Shown one piece after another: positions 1 to 5,167 of a DNA stretch of 5,863 nucleotides. The translations under genes and the position numbers were made by a program. A model generated the notes under the pieces. That model had not been told where the DNA came from, ran no database searches, and saw only the letters and a list, made by a program, of their open reading frames with translations. This DNA comes from Candidatus Aenigmatarchaeota archaeon (GTDB lineage: Archaea; EX4484-52; GLR71): the NCBI GenBank assembly GCA_023134675.1, contig JAGLUQ010000068.1, forward strand, positions 1 through 5,863, read 5' to 3'. The number at the start of each line of letters is the position of its first letter. The first letter of the stretch is position 1.

Positions 1-82
1 AATAATGAAATGCACAAATTTATGCTTTTATTTTTAACAATTTTTAAACTCTTTACAATAGAATTTATTGGAAATGGAGATT

Positions 83-217
83 TTACTCTTCATCGCTTTG
101 CTCCTCGTCGTTTGATGATATTAGTTTAGAGAATATAACATGGAATTTTGCGATTCCGCTTTGTTTTATCCACATTTTTCTTCGGAAAACGTCGTAAAAT
201 ATCAGATTAAACAGCAT
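83..217 (-). CDS. possible small acidic-tailed protein, 44 aa
   Basis: I do not recognise this ORF. It starts 9 bases after the stop of the winged-helix gene and would be the second gene of the same transcript. An AGGT about 7 bases before the ATG is a weak Shine-Dalgarno candidate. The N-terminal half is mixed hydrophobic and basic (MLFNLIFYDVFRRK), and the C-terminus is strongly acidic (SSNDEEQSDEE). That tail is not what random AT-rich sequence usually yields and is the main reason to list it. It could equally be a chance ORF, or a decayed or frameshifted remnant of a longer tail on the upstream protein. A second in-frame ATG at codon 15 would give a 30-residue version. Confidence 0.27.
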   Translation of the reverse strand: MLFNLIFYDVFRRKMWIKQSGIAKFHVIFSKLISSNDEEQSDEE

Positions 218-226
218 TTACAGAAC

Positions 227-490
227 CTACAACCTGACTGCGACATCCAAGTTCTTTGCTGTTATGTTATCGTTCTTCAGCTTTATCAGCTTCAGGTTTA
301 TTTTATAGGCAGTGAAATCTGCATAATCCTCAAAGATTTGCGGATATTTCTGGATCAACCTTCTTGCTATTTCCATGTGAATATCTGCCTGGCGGGAAAG
401 CTCGCGTATCCACAGGCCGTTAGGGTTTGCCTTGAGAATATCTATTAGCTTTAGAAGGTTTTTTCGCTCTTTTTCGGTCAATTTCGCCAT
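227..490 (-). CDS. small winged-helix (wHTH) DNA-binding protein, 87 aa
   Basis: Likely a transcriptional regulator or other DNA-binding protein. Predicted helix 1 is about residues 5-21 (KERKNLLKLIDILKA). Helix 2 is about 26-34 (LWIRELSRQ) and the recognition helix about 36-49 (DIHMEIARRLIQKY). A beta wing follows, around FEDYADFTAYKINLKLIKLK (52-72). The order matches short archaeal winged-helix proteins that are little more than the DNA-binding domain; no effector domain is visible. A start two codons further upstream (496) is possible. The ATG at 490 is preferred because a TATA-like box is centred 26 bases upstream, which fits leaderless initiation. The gene is divergent from the AAA ATPase, with 247 bases between starts. 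Its base composition resembles the rest of the window rather than the AT-rich ATPase gene. The fold assignment is from pattern reading only; the target is unknown. Confidence 0.75.
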   Translation of the reverse strand: MAKLTEKERKNLLKLIDILKANPNGLWIRELSRQADIHMEIARRLIQKYPQIFEDYADFTAYKINLKLIKLKNDNITAKNLDVAVRL

Positions 491-510
491 GAGCATATTA
501 TGGCAGGTGA

Positions 511-520
511 CACATATAAG
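511..520 (-). promoter_or_regulatory. TATA-box promoter of the wHTH gene
   Basis: Read on the minus strand, CTTATATGTG is centred about 26 bases before the ATG at 490. That is the usual archaeal distance from TATA box to transcription start, so the transcript would begin at or next to the start codon. No GGAGG-like site lies between the box and the ATG. Confidence 0.55.
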
Positions 521-610
521 TGTTTTTGGTAAACTATTTAATAATCCAATATTACTTATTTTTAAAAAAAAGATTTTATTGTAAATTATTTGTTATTTTT
601 TTATAAGCGA

Positions 611-696
611 TTATATATACTTCTTGTTATTTAAGGCATTTTTATTTATAAAGTTGTTGTTAATTTATTAATTTCTATTTATAAATGTGTTGTTAA
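611..696. repeat. tandem ~33-base repeats in the wHTH/ATPase intergenic region
   Basis: Two copies of a 20-base element, ATTTATAAAGTTGTTGTTAA at 644-663 and ATTTATAAATGTGTTGTTAA at 677-696, match at 18 of 20 positions and start exactly 33 bases apart. A third, weaker copy begins 33 bases earlier at 611 and matches the 644 copy at 14 of 19 positions. The array lies between the divergent wHTH and ATPase promoters and ends 11 bases before the ATPase TATA box. A period of 33 bases is close to three helical turns, so copies would present on the same DNA face. The two strong copies are clear; the third could be chance in such AT-rich sequence. Operator function is inference. Confidence 0.6.
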
Positions 697-707
697 AAAG
701 ATATAAC

Positions 708-715
708 TTTAAATA
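708..715 (+). promoter_or_regulatory. TATA-box promoter of the AAA ATPase gene
   Basis: TTTAAATA is centred about 26 bases before the ATG at 738. This box decides the start: an upstream in-frame ATG at 687 lies before the promoter and would not be on a transcript starting here. Surrounding AT-richness lowers the specificity of the match. Confidence 0.55.
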
Positions 716-737
716 CATTATCATATATATTTATTGT

Positions 738-2222
738 ATGATTTTTGATATTAGTCAATTGGCTGAACAAAACCCTTGGTGGATTGATAAACTTGCAATT
801 TTAAAAGATTCAAAGCTTGTAAAGTTAAGTAAGGCTAAATATCAATGGAATCCTGCAATTGGACATTATATAGATTTAGAAATAGATACAATTTATGTTA
901 TGAGAGGCCCAAGACAAGTCGGCAAGACTACATTTATGAAAAAAATGATTAAAAAATTATTAAGTCGTGGTATAAAACCAGAAAATGTTTTTTATTGGTC
1001 TTTTGAAAGAAATAATACTGAGGATTTACATCAAATAATAAAAATATATCTAGATTGGCGTATAAAATCAAAAGATGAACGAAAATACATTTTTTTAGAT
1101 GAAATTTGTGGTGTAAACAACTGGTCGAATGAATTAGTTTCTTTTGCAAATAATCAATCCTTTTTAAATTGTTCATTACTTGTTACCGGTTCGCATTCTA
1201 TGGATTTAAAACATTCTACAGAAAGAATGCCAGGTAGACGGGGTGGAAGTGGAGAGATACCATTAGATATTATATTCTTACCTATGAAATTTTCGGAATT
1301 TATTTCATTAGTATGGCCGGAATTTATAACAAAAAGAAGAGGCTTGGGCATTCTTGATGGTAAACAAAGACGTGAAAAATTGTTATCTTTATTTGATGGA
1401 AAAATTGATTCAGATATTGAAAATTTACTTTTATACAAGAAAGAATTAGATGCATATTTAGAGATTTATCTCCATACAGGAGGAATCCCTTTAATAATTA
1501 ATGAATATTTAGAAAAAGGTGAAATTTCTACAAATTCATTTAACATTTATTTGACATCCATTATTGGAAATTTGAATAAATTTCGTTATAAAGAACAATA
1601 TTTTAAAGAAATAATAAGAGAAATAATTAATACATTATCAACACCAGTAAGTTGGAATGGATTAAAAGATAAAATAGACATAATTAAGACACACGTAACA
1701 GTACAAGATTATGCAATTGCTTTAGAGGAACTGTATATTGCAAATATTACTTTTAAACTGGATTATAGTAAACAAAAACTGGATTTTAAATCAAATAAAA
1801 AAATATATGTACAAGATCCGTTTTTATTCCATGCATTACATGGATGGTCTAATGGAAAAACAAACTATTTTCGTAATATAAAAGAGAATCTTTTGAATTT
1901 AGAAATGAAAAGTAAGCTGATTGAATGTATCGTTCATAATCATTTATGTAGACTATCTTATTGTTTAAATCCAAGAGATCTTTTTAACCCAAAAGATACG
2001 GTTGCTTATTATAGAGATAATAAAGATAAGGAAATTGATTTTATATTATCGTTTGATGATAAATATTATCCTTTTGAAGTAAAATACCAAAATGCAATCA
2101 GGAATTCAGATTTTAATTGTTTTTTTCCTTTTAAAAAAGGTGTGCTCATTACAAAAAATGAATTTGGAATATATAAAAATTATGTAAAACTTCCTGTTTC
2201 TATATTTCTACTTCTAGTTTAA
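738..2222 (+). CDS. AAA ATPase, AAA_14/DUF4143 type (COG1373-like), 494 aa
   Basis: A P-loop ATPase with a C-terminal nuclease-like module; family members are common accessory genes in archaea and bacteria and their biological role is not established. The Walker A motif is GPRQVGKT (57-64), Walker B is YIFLDE (117-122), and a sensor-like strand follows (LLVTGS, 147-152). An arginine-rich PGRRGG segment is at 165-170. The middle region holds the family's TGGIP motif (247-251). Near the C-terminus E396, EIDFIL (432-437) and FEVKY (446-450) resemble the E/D...ExK core of PD-(D/E)XK nucleases, as in DUF4143. Both nucleotide-binding motifs look intact and the length is full. The start at 738 follows the TATA box; an ORF start at 687 would add 17 residues. 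Base composition is striking: bases 1381-1440 contain 12 G/C of 60, against 34 of 60 at 2461-2520 in the next gene. This suggests horizontal acquisition. No recognisable partner gene is adjacent. Confidence 0.85.
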   Translation: MIFDISQLAEQNPWWIDKLAILKDSKLVKLSKAKYQWNPAIGHYIDLEIDTIYVMRGPRQVGKTTFMKKMIKKLLSRGIKPENVFYWSFERNNTEDLHQIIKIYLDWRIKSKDERKYIFLDEICGVNNWSNELVSFANNQSFLNCSLLVTGSHSMDLKHSTERMPGRRGGSGEIPLDIIFLPMKFSEFISLVWPEFITKRRGLGILDGKQRREKLLSLFDGKIDSDIENLLLYKKELDAYLEIYLHTGGIPLIINEYLEKGEISTNSFNIYLTSIIGNLNKFRYKEQYFKEIIREIINTLSTPVSWNGLKDKIDIIKTHVTVQDYAIALEELYIANITFKLDYSKQKLDFKSNKKIYVQDPFLFHALHGWSNGKTNYFRNIKENLLNLEMKSKLIECIVHNHLCRLSYCLNPRDLFNPKDTVAYYRDNKDKEIDFILSFDDKYYPFEVKYQNAIRNSDFNCFFPFKKGVLITKNEFGIYKNYVKLPVSIFLLLV

Positions 2223-2232
2223 TTTATATTTT

Positions 2233-2259
2233 ATAAACGCTATGCATTCGTTTTTATTT
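2233..2259. terminator. possible bidirectional terminator between convergent genes
   Basis: The 49-base gap between the ATPase and the PfkB kinase holds an inverted repeat, AAACG (2235-2239) and CGTTT (2249-2253), with a 9-base loop. It is followed on the plus strand by a T-rich tail (TTTTTATTT). The reverse strand also runs into T/A-rich sequence. Archaeal termination depends mostly on U-rich tracts, so the T-run matters more than the short stem. Confidence 0.4.
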
Positions 2260-2271
2260 AAAACAAACTTC

Positions 2272-3198
2272 TCAGAACTCGCTCAATATCTTCTGCGCGC
2301 CGAAGTTGTGGGACTTGGCAAGGACAAAAGACCAGAGGTCGTCAACCTTTTTGAATTTCAGGTTCAGGATGTTGTCGTAGCCCCTGCCTGCGCTCTTTAG
2401 GGATGCCATCGTGTTTCCGACAATTGCGGATCTTACCGGATCCCTTATCTTGTGGTATGAGGCAAGGAAGCCCCCGGAGAATGTGTCGCCGGAACCTGTC
2501 GGGTCTTTCATCATCGTATTGTATATTGTCGGGGCAAACTGGATTGTCCTGCCTTTTATGACAATTGACCCGAGCCCTCCTAAAGTTACTATAATTATTG
2601 TTTTAGGATATTTTTTTGAAAGAAGATGTGTTGCTATATCTGTCCTGTTGGTGTCAGAAAGTTTCTGGGCCTCAAGCTCATTTGCAACAAATATATCTGC
2701 TGCATCTATAAGCCTGCTGAACTGTTTTTTGTGCTTTTCTATGAACGGGTAATGCGTGTTTACAAGGATAAGAGATCTAGGGGATTGCTGTCTTATCTTC
2801 TTTATGAATGACATCTGCTTTGCCGGGGCCATCTGCGTAATGAGAAAAGATGTGTCGCTGTTCATAAAGGTTTTTGGGATTGCGCGTACAGTCAGTTTCT
2901 TGTCTATGTCCACATTGTATCGTGGATATTCTGCCTCAAAGTTTTCGTCAATCACTATCTCAAAATTCTTTGATGGGTGTGGTATTGCCTTTAGATTGGA
3001 CAGACTTATACCTTTGCTTTTGAAAATCTCCAGGAAGTCCTGTGGATAGTCTTTGCCTATCTTTCCTATGATTGCTGCCTTTGTCAGGGCTGAGGCAGAT
3101 ATTGCTGAGTAGACAGAGGCTCCTCCCGGGTGTATTTTAGTCTCGCCTTTAAGGGTGACTGTGTCCACTGAGGGGTTGCCTATCGTCACTATCATCAT
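2272..3198 (-). CDS. PfkB-family (ribokinase-like) sugar/nucleoside kinase, 308 aa
   Basis: ATP-dependent phosphorylation of a sugar, nucleoside or related hydroxyl compound in the cytoplasm. The N-terminus (VTIGNPSVDTV) is the usual first strand with a substrate-binding Asp. HPGGASVYSAISASAL (23-38) is the glycine-rich PfkB signature 1 region, followed by IIGKIGKDYPQDF. N173 and E176 (VANELEA) match the family's NxxE Mg/phosphate motif. TLGGLG (205-210) precedes the nucleotide site. DPTGSGDTFSGGF (232-244) is signature 2, with the anion-hole Gly-Ser-Gly and catalytic base D238. Length is typical. The substrate cannot be read from the sequence; ribokinase, nucleoside kinase and adenosine-kinase-like enzymes are all possible. 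The ATG lies one base after the stop of the nuclease gene (TGATATG), with no clear Shine-Dalgarno and no separate promoter. It is probably translated by coupling or reinitiation from the same mRNA. An adjacent second ATG makes a start one codon later possible. Confidence 0.9.
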   Translation of the reverse strand: MMIVTIGNPSVDTVTLKGETKIHPGGASVYSAISASALTKAAIIGKIGKDYPQDFLEIFKSKGISLSNLKAIPHPSKNFEIVIDENFEAEYPRYNVDIDKKLTVRAIPKTFMNSDTSFLITQMAPAKQMSFIKKIRQQSPRSLILVNTHYPFIEKHKKQFSRLIDAADIFVANELEAQKLSDTNRTDIATHLLSKKYPKTIIIVTLGGLGSIVIKGRTIQFAPTIYNTMMKDPTGSGDTFSGGFLASYHKIRDPVRSAIVGNTMASLKSAGRGYDNILNLKFKKVDDLWSFVLAKSHNFGAQKILSEF

Positions 3199-3199
3199 A

Positions 3200-3589
3200 T
3201 CAGCTTCTTCTGTCTCTGTTGTAATTGTACCTTATCTCTTTGAACTCTACCTTTTTCGCTTTTACAAGGTTTTCTATCTTTTTTTCCATCTGTGTCTTTC
3301 CTGCGTTTCCGCTCTTGAATTCAAGGAAGACTATCTTGTCGTCGCCGAAGTATATGCCGTCTATCGGCTGGCCGAGAGCGTAGAATTTTTTCCTGTCATA
3401 GGGGAAAAGGTCGTCAAAGAAAGGTATGAACTCTTCTATCTGCTTTCCAAACCTTATGCGAAGGCTTCTGATGTCTTTGTTGATTACGTTGAACCTGTCG
3501 GTGAGTTCTTTGTATCTTCTTTCCCTGTCTGCGAGGTATATTATTAGGAGGATTATAAGAGCTATGAGTATTATTTCAAGAAGTGTCAT
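3200..3589 (-). CDS. membrane-anchored PD-(D/E)XK endonuclease, Holliday-resolvase-related (Endonuc_Holl/COG4741-like), 129 aa
   Basis: The layout matches the family described as predicted endonucleases distantly related to archaeal Holliday junction resolvases. A hydrophobic segment fills residues 2-19 (LLEIILIALIILLIIYLA). It is followed at once by a charged DRERRYKE stretch and a short helical linker (to about 47). The nuclease core starts near FGKQIEEFIPFF (47-58). Candidate metal ligands and catalytic residues are D77 (PIDGIYF), E90 and K92 (FLEFKSG), and then Q100 with a basic helix (QMEKKIENLVKAKK). The positive charge right after the membrane segment favours an N-out, nuclease-in-cytoplasm topology rather than secretion. 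The segment lacks an obvious cleavage site. It is the first gene of an operon with the PfkB kinase, which starts one base after this stop. Substrate and biological role are unknown. Family assignment is fairly confident; activity is inferred from motif residues. Confidence 0.8.
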   Translation of the reverse strand: MTLLEIILIALIILLIIYLADRERRYKELTDRFNVINKDIRSLRIRFGKQIEEFIPFFDDLFPYDRKKFYALGQPIDGIYFGDDKIVFLEFKSGNAGKTQMEKKIENLVKAKKVEFKEIRYNYNRDRRS

Positions 3590-3613
3590 GGTAACAGATA
3601 ATATTCGGTACGG

Positions 3614-3625
3614 GATAAATAAAAA
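3614..3625 (-). promoter_or_regulatory. TATA-like promoter of the nuclease-kinase operon
   Basis: On the minus strand TTTTTATTTATC is centred about 30 bases before the ATG at 3589, predicting a leader of zero to four bases. The same T-rich tract lies just past the stop of the basic-protein gene and could also act as its terminator, so readthrough between the two genes is possible. Confidence 0.45.
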
Positions 3626-3642
3626 TGTTTGTGAGAATTATT

Positions 3643-3852
3643 TTATTTTTTCTTTGGCTGCGGTGTTTTTTTCTTTTGCAGTACAGGTGTTTTTTTAGGT
3701 TTTGAGACTGTCTTTTTTGGTTTCGGTGCGCTCTTTTTGGATGGTGTAGATGCTTTTTTCTTTACTATCTTCTTTTTACTGTTTAGTTTGCTGTTGTTTG
3801 AGTTAAGGTATTTCATCCTTACTCTATCTCTGAGCATTTGAAGAAGATCCAT
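3643..3852 (-). CDS. small Lys/Pro-rich basic protein, 69 aa
   Basis: I do not recognise a family. Residues 1-20 (MDLLQMLRDRVRMKYLNSNN) could form a short helix. The rest is a low-complexity basic tail with 22 lysines in the whole protein and almost no acidic residues after R10. It contains degenerate units around (K/Q)PKKT: KPKKTV, KPKKTP, QKKKTP and QPKKK. Such tails resemble histone H1-like, ribosomal or other RNA/DNA-binding extensions, so nucleic-acid binding is the best guess, but composition alone cannot prove it. The ORF is supported by a well-placed TATA box 26 bases upstream of the ATG, and by an ORF that would be an unlikely length for chance given its biased composition. It is divergent from the GTPase gene and 53 bases upstream of the nuclease-kinase operon on the same strand. 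A link to ribosome assembly with the GTPase is speculation. Confidence 0.65.
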   Translation of the reverse strand: MDLLQMLRDRVRMKYLNSNNSKLNSKKKIVKKKASTPSKKSAPKPKKTVSKPKKTPVLQKKKTPQPKKK

Positions 3853-3873
3853 GGTTGTTTTTTGTTTTTTGTA

Positions 3874-3881
3874 GATATATA
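3874..3881 (-). promoter_or_regulatory. TATA box of the Lys-rich protein gene
   Basis: On the minus strand TATATATC is centred about 26 bases before the ATG at 3852. No Shine-Dalgarno lies in the A/C-rich stretch between. It forms one half of a compact divergent promoter pair with the GTPase promoter. Confidence 0.6.
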
Positions 3882-3900
3882 CTTATTGTTCGGCACTATG

Positions 3901-3912
3901 AAAAGATTTAAA
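3901..3912 (+). promoter_or_regulatory. BRE/TATA promoter of the GTPase gene
   Basis: TTTAAA (3907-3912) preceded by the purine-rich AAAAGA (3901-3906) looks like an archaeal BRE plus TATA box. The box is centred about 25 bases before the ATG at 3934, again predicting a leaderless message. Confidence 0.6.
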
Positions 3913-3933
3913 GCTGTCTGGAAAAGATAGGCT

Positions 3934-4695
3934 ATGGGAATCAACTGGAACTGTGTAATACATACTCTTAAAAGCAGTGATCTTGTTCTTGAGATAGTGG
4001 ATGCCAGGGCTCCTTTCTCCACAAGGTCTGAGAAGCTTGAGAAAGTTATTGAAAAACTGGGGAAGAACTTAGTAGTCGTAATAAATAAGCGGGATCTTGC
4101 GCCGGAAAATCTTGTTGTAGAAGCACATAAGAAAATTATGGAGAGTGTTCCATGCATATTCGTATCTGCAAAGGAAAGGAGGGATATACCCCATCTCAGG
4201 AAGATTATGAATGTGCACACCCCTAAGAGTGACAATGTCAGAGTCTGTGTTGTCGGTTATCCTAATACTGGAAAAAGCAGCATAATCAATGTTTTGGCAG
4301 GAAAACATGTTGCTGGTGTCGCTCCTGTGCCCGGTCATACAAGAGGAGAGCAATGGATCAGGATATCTTCAAAAATTATGCTTCTTGATACTCCTGGCGT
4401 GATACCCTGGGATGAGGACATAAGCATTGAAAAAGGGTTCGGCAGGCCGGATAAGATGAAGGATATAGAGGATTCTGTCGAGGACTTCATAGAAAGGCTG
4501 GCAAAGGCAAAATACAGCAACATAAAAGAGCTTTACGGGCTTTCTGATGAGGATCTTGCATCCGGTGATGTGGTCGGCATACTTGCTGAAAAGCGGGGGC
4601 TTCTTATCAAGGGCGGCAGGCCTGACTTAAAAAGAGTATCCCAGAGGGTTGTTCTTGACTGGAATACGGGGAAGATTAAGGCGTTTGTTGATTGA
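3934..4695 (+). CDS. circularly permuted GTPase, YlqF/RbgA/YawG family, 253 aa
   Basis: A TRAFAC-class GTPase whose motifs occur in permuted order, G4-G5-G1-G2-G3, the hallmark of the YlqF/YawG group. DARAPF (23-28) is the family's N-terminal signature. G4 is NKRD (51-54) and G5 is SAK (78-80). G1/Walker A is GYPNTGKS (108-115), with K114 and S115 as phosphate and Mg ligands. G2 is likely T136 in PGHTRG, and G3 is DTPG (152-155). The C-terminal domain (about 165-253) is the helical region that in relatives contacts rRNA. Bacterial RbgA and eukaryotic Nog2/Lsg1-type relatives act in large ribosomal subunit assembly, so a similar role in the cytoplasm is expected here. All motifs are intact. 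The ATG at 3934 is set by the BRE/TATA box. The first Nudix gene starts 50 bases downstream with its own promoter. Confidence 0.92.
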   Translation: MGINWNCVIHTLKSSDLVLEIVDARAPFSTRSEKLEKVIEKLGKNLVVVINKRDLAPENLVVEAHKKIMESVPCIFVSAKERRDIPHLRKIMNVHTPKSDNVRVCVVGYPNTGKSSIINVLAGKHVAGVAPVPGHTRGEQWIRISSKIMLLDTPGVIPWDEDISIEKGFGRPDKMKDIEDSVEDFIERLAKAKYSNIKELYGLSDEDLASGDVVGILAEKRGLLIKGGRPDLKRVSQRVVLDWNTGKIKAFVD

Positions 4696-4716
4696 ATAGA
4701 ATTGTGCGGCAACAAC

Positions 4717-4725
4717 AATATAAAT
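4717..4725 (+). promoter_or_regulatory. TATA box of the first Nudix gene
   Basis: AATATAAAT is centred about 25 bases before the ATG at 4746. This selects the 4746 start over an in-frame TTG at 4692 that overlaps the GTPase stop codon and would add an unconserved 18-residue basic extension. Confidence 0.55.
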
Positions 4726-4745
4726 CAAAAAAACAAAGGCATTCT

Positions 4746-5156
4746 ATGAAAACCTATGCTGCTGTTGTAGGGATTATCAAATTTGATGATAAAATACTTC
4801 TTCTGAAAAGGAATGGTGACCGGACGACATCTCCTAATATGTGGCAGGGTGTTTCCGGCGCTCTTAAGGAACGTGAAGCGGCCGAAGATGCTGTGCTGCG
4901 TGAAGTTAAGGAAGAGACAGGGCTTGACGGCAGGATTGTCAGGGCGGGAGACATCATAGATGTCAGCGATGAATTCGGGCGGTGGATCGTAATACCTTTT
5001 CTTGTCTCTGTGGATTCTGATGATGTCAAGATTGATGAGAATGAGCATACTGAGTTCAGGTGGATATCTCCTGCATATGTAGATGATTTCGACTGTGTTG
5101 TCGGGACGAGAAAGGAACTGGTTGTTTTTGGGCTGTTGACAGATAAAAGAAGTTGA
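4746..5156 (+). CDS. Nudix hydrolase, 136 aa
   Basis: Hydrolyses a nucleoside diphosphate linked to some other moiety, needing Mg or Mn. The complete Nudix box spans G38 to L60: G38, five residues, E44, seven residues, then REVKEETGL (52-60). The metal-binding glutamates are E53, E56 and E57. The N-terminal strand (TYAAVVGIIKFDDKILLLKR) and NMWQGVSGALKERE are typical of MutT-like proteins. A C-terminal HTEFRWISP segment (101-109) matches the strand that closes many Nudix folds. The substrate is not predictable; sanitation of damaged dNTPs, dihydroneopterin-triphosphate-type chemistry or general NDP-X cleavage are all possible. The start was chosen from TATA spacing and because residues before MKTYAAV look non-coding. 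It is tail to tail with the second Nudix gene, 11 bases apart. Confidence 0.88.
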   Translation: MKTYAAVVGIIKFDDKILLLKRNGDRTTSPNMWQGVSGALKEREAAEDAVLREVKEETGLDGRIVRAGDIIDVSDEFGRWIVIPFLVSVDSDDVKIDENEHTEFRWISPAYVDDFDCVVGTRKELVVFGLLTDKRS

Positions 5157-5165
5157 AGCTTTTTT
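5157..5165 (+). terminator. T-tract terminator after the first Nudix gene
   Basis: Six consecutive T residues (5160-5165) begin three bases after the stop codon, in the 11-base gap between the convergent Nudix genes. A weak AAAAG/CTTTT pairing (5145-5149 with 5159-5163) is too AT-rich to count as a strong hairpin. A U-rich tract alone can terminate archaeal transcription. Confidence 0.4.
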
Positions 5166-5167
5166 GT

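Noticed and set aside
74..115. 13-residue hydrophobic peptide MEILLFIALLLVV on the plus strand
   Set aside because: It is the antisense of the acidic tail of the 44-residue ORF, so hydrophobicity follows from base complementarity; too short to support.
140..448. 102-codon plus-strand ORF opposite the wHTH gene
   Set aside because: Antisense to the better-supported wHTH ORF, rich in Cys, Leu and Tyr without a recognisable domain, and without a convincing promoter.
611..696. CRISPR array reading of the 33-base repeats
   Set aside because: Only two good copies, 13-base spacers, no dyad typical of CRISPR repeats and no cas genes nearby.
687..737. N-terminal extension of the ATPase starting at the ATG at 687
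   Set aside because: The TATA box lies at 708-715, inside this extension, and the added residues are a low-complexity Ile/Tyr/Lys stretch that looks like translated AT-rich promoter DNA.
599..2239. Short matching sequences TTTTATAAGCG (599-609) and TTTTATAAACG (2229-2239) flanking the AT-rich island
   Set aside because: Ten of 11 bases agree and they could be target-site or attachment duplications, but most of the match is A/T in very AT-rich sequence and no recombinase is present.
2411..3547. Several plus-strand ORFs of 60-130 codons opposite the kinase and nuclease genes
   Set aside because: All are antisense to two genes with clear family motifs and show no domain of their own.
4692..4745. 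TTG start for the first Nudix gene overlapping the GTPase stop
   Set aside because: A stop-start overlap suggested coupling, but the extension is outside the Nudix fold and a TATA box sits at the right distance for the ATG at 4746.
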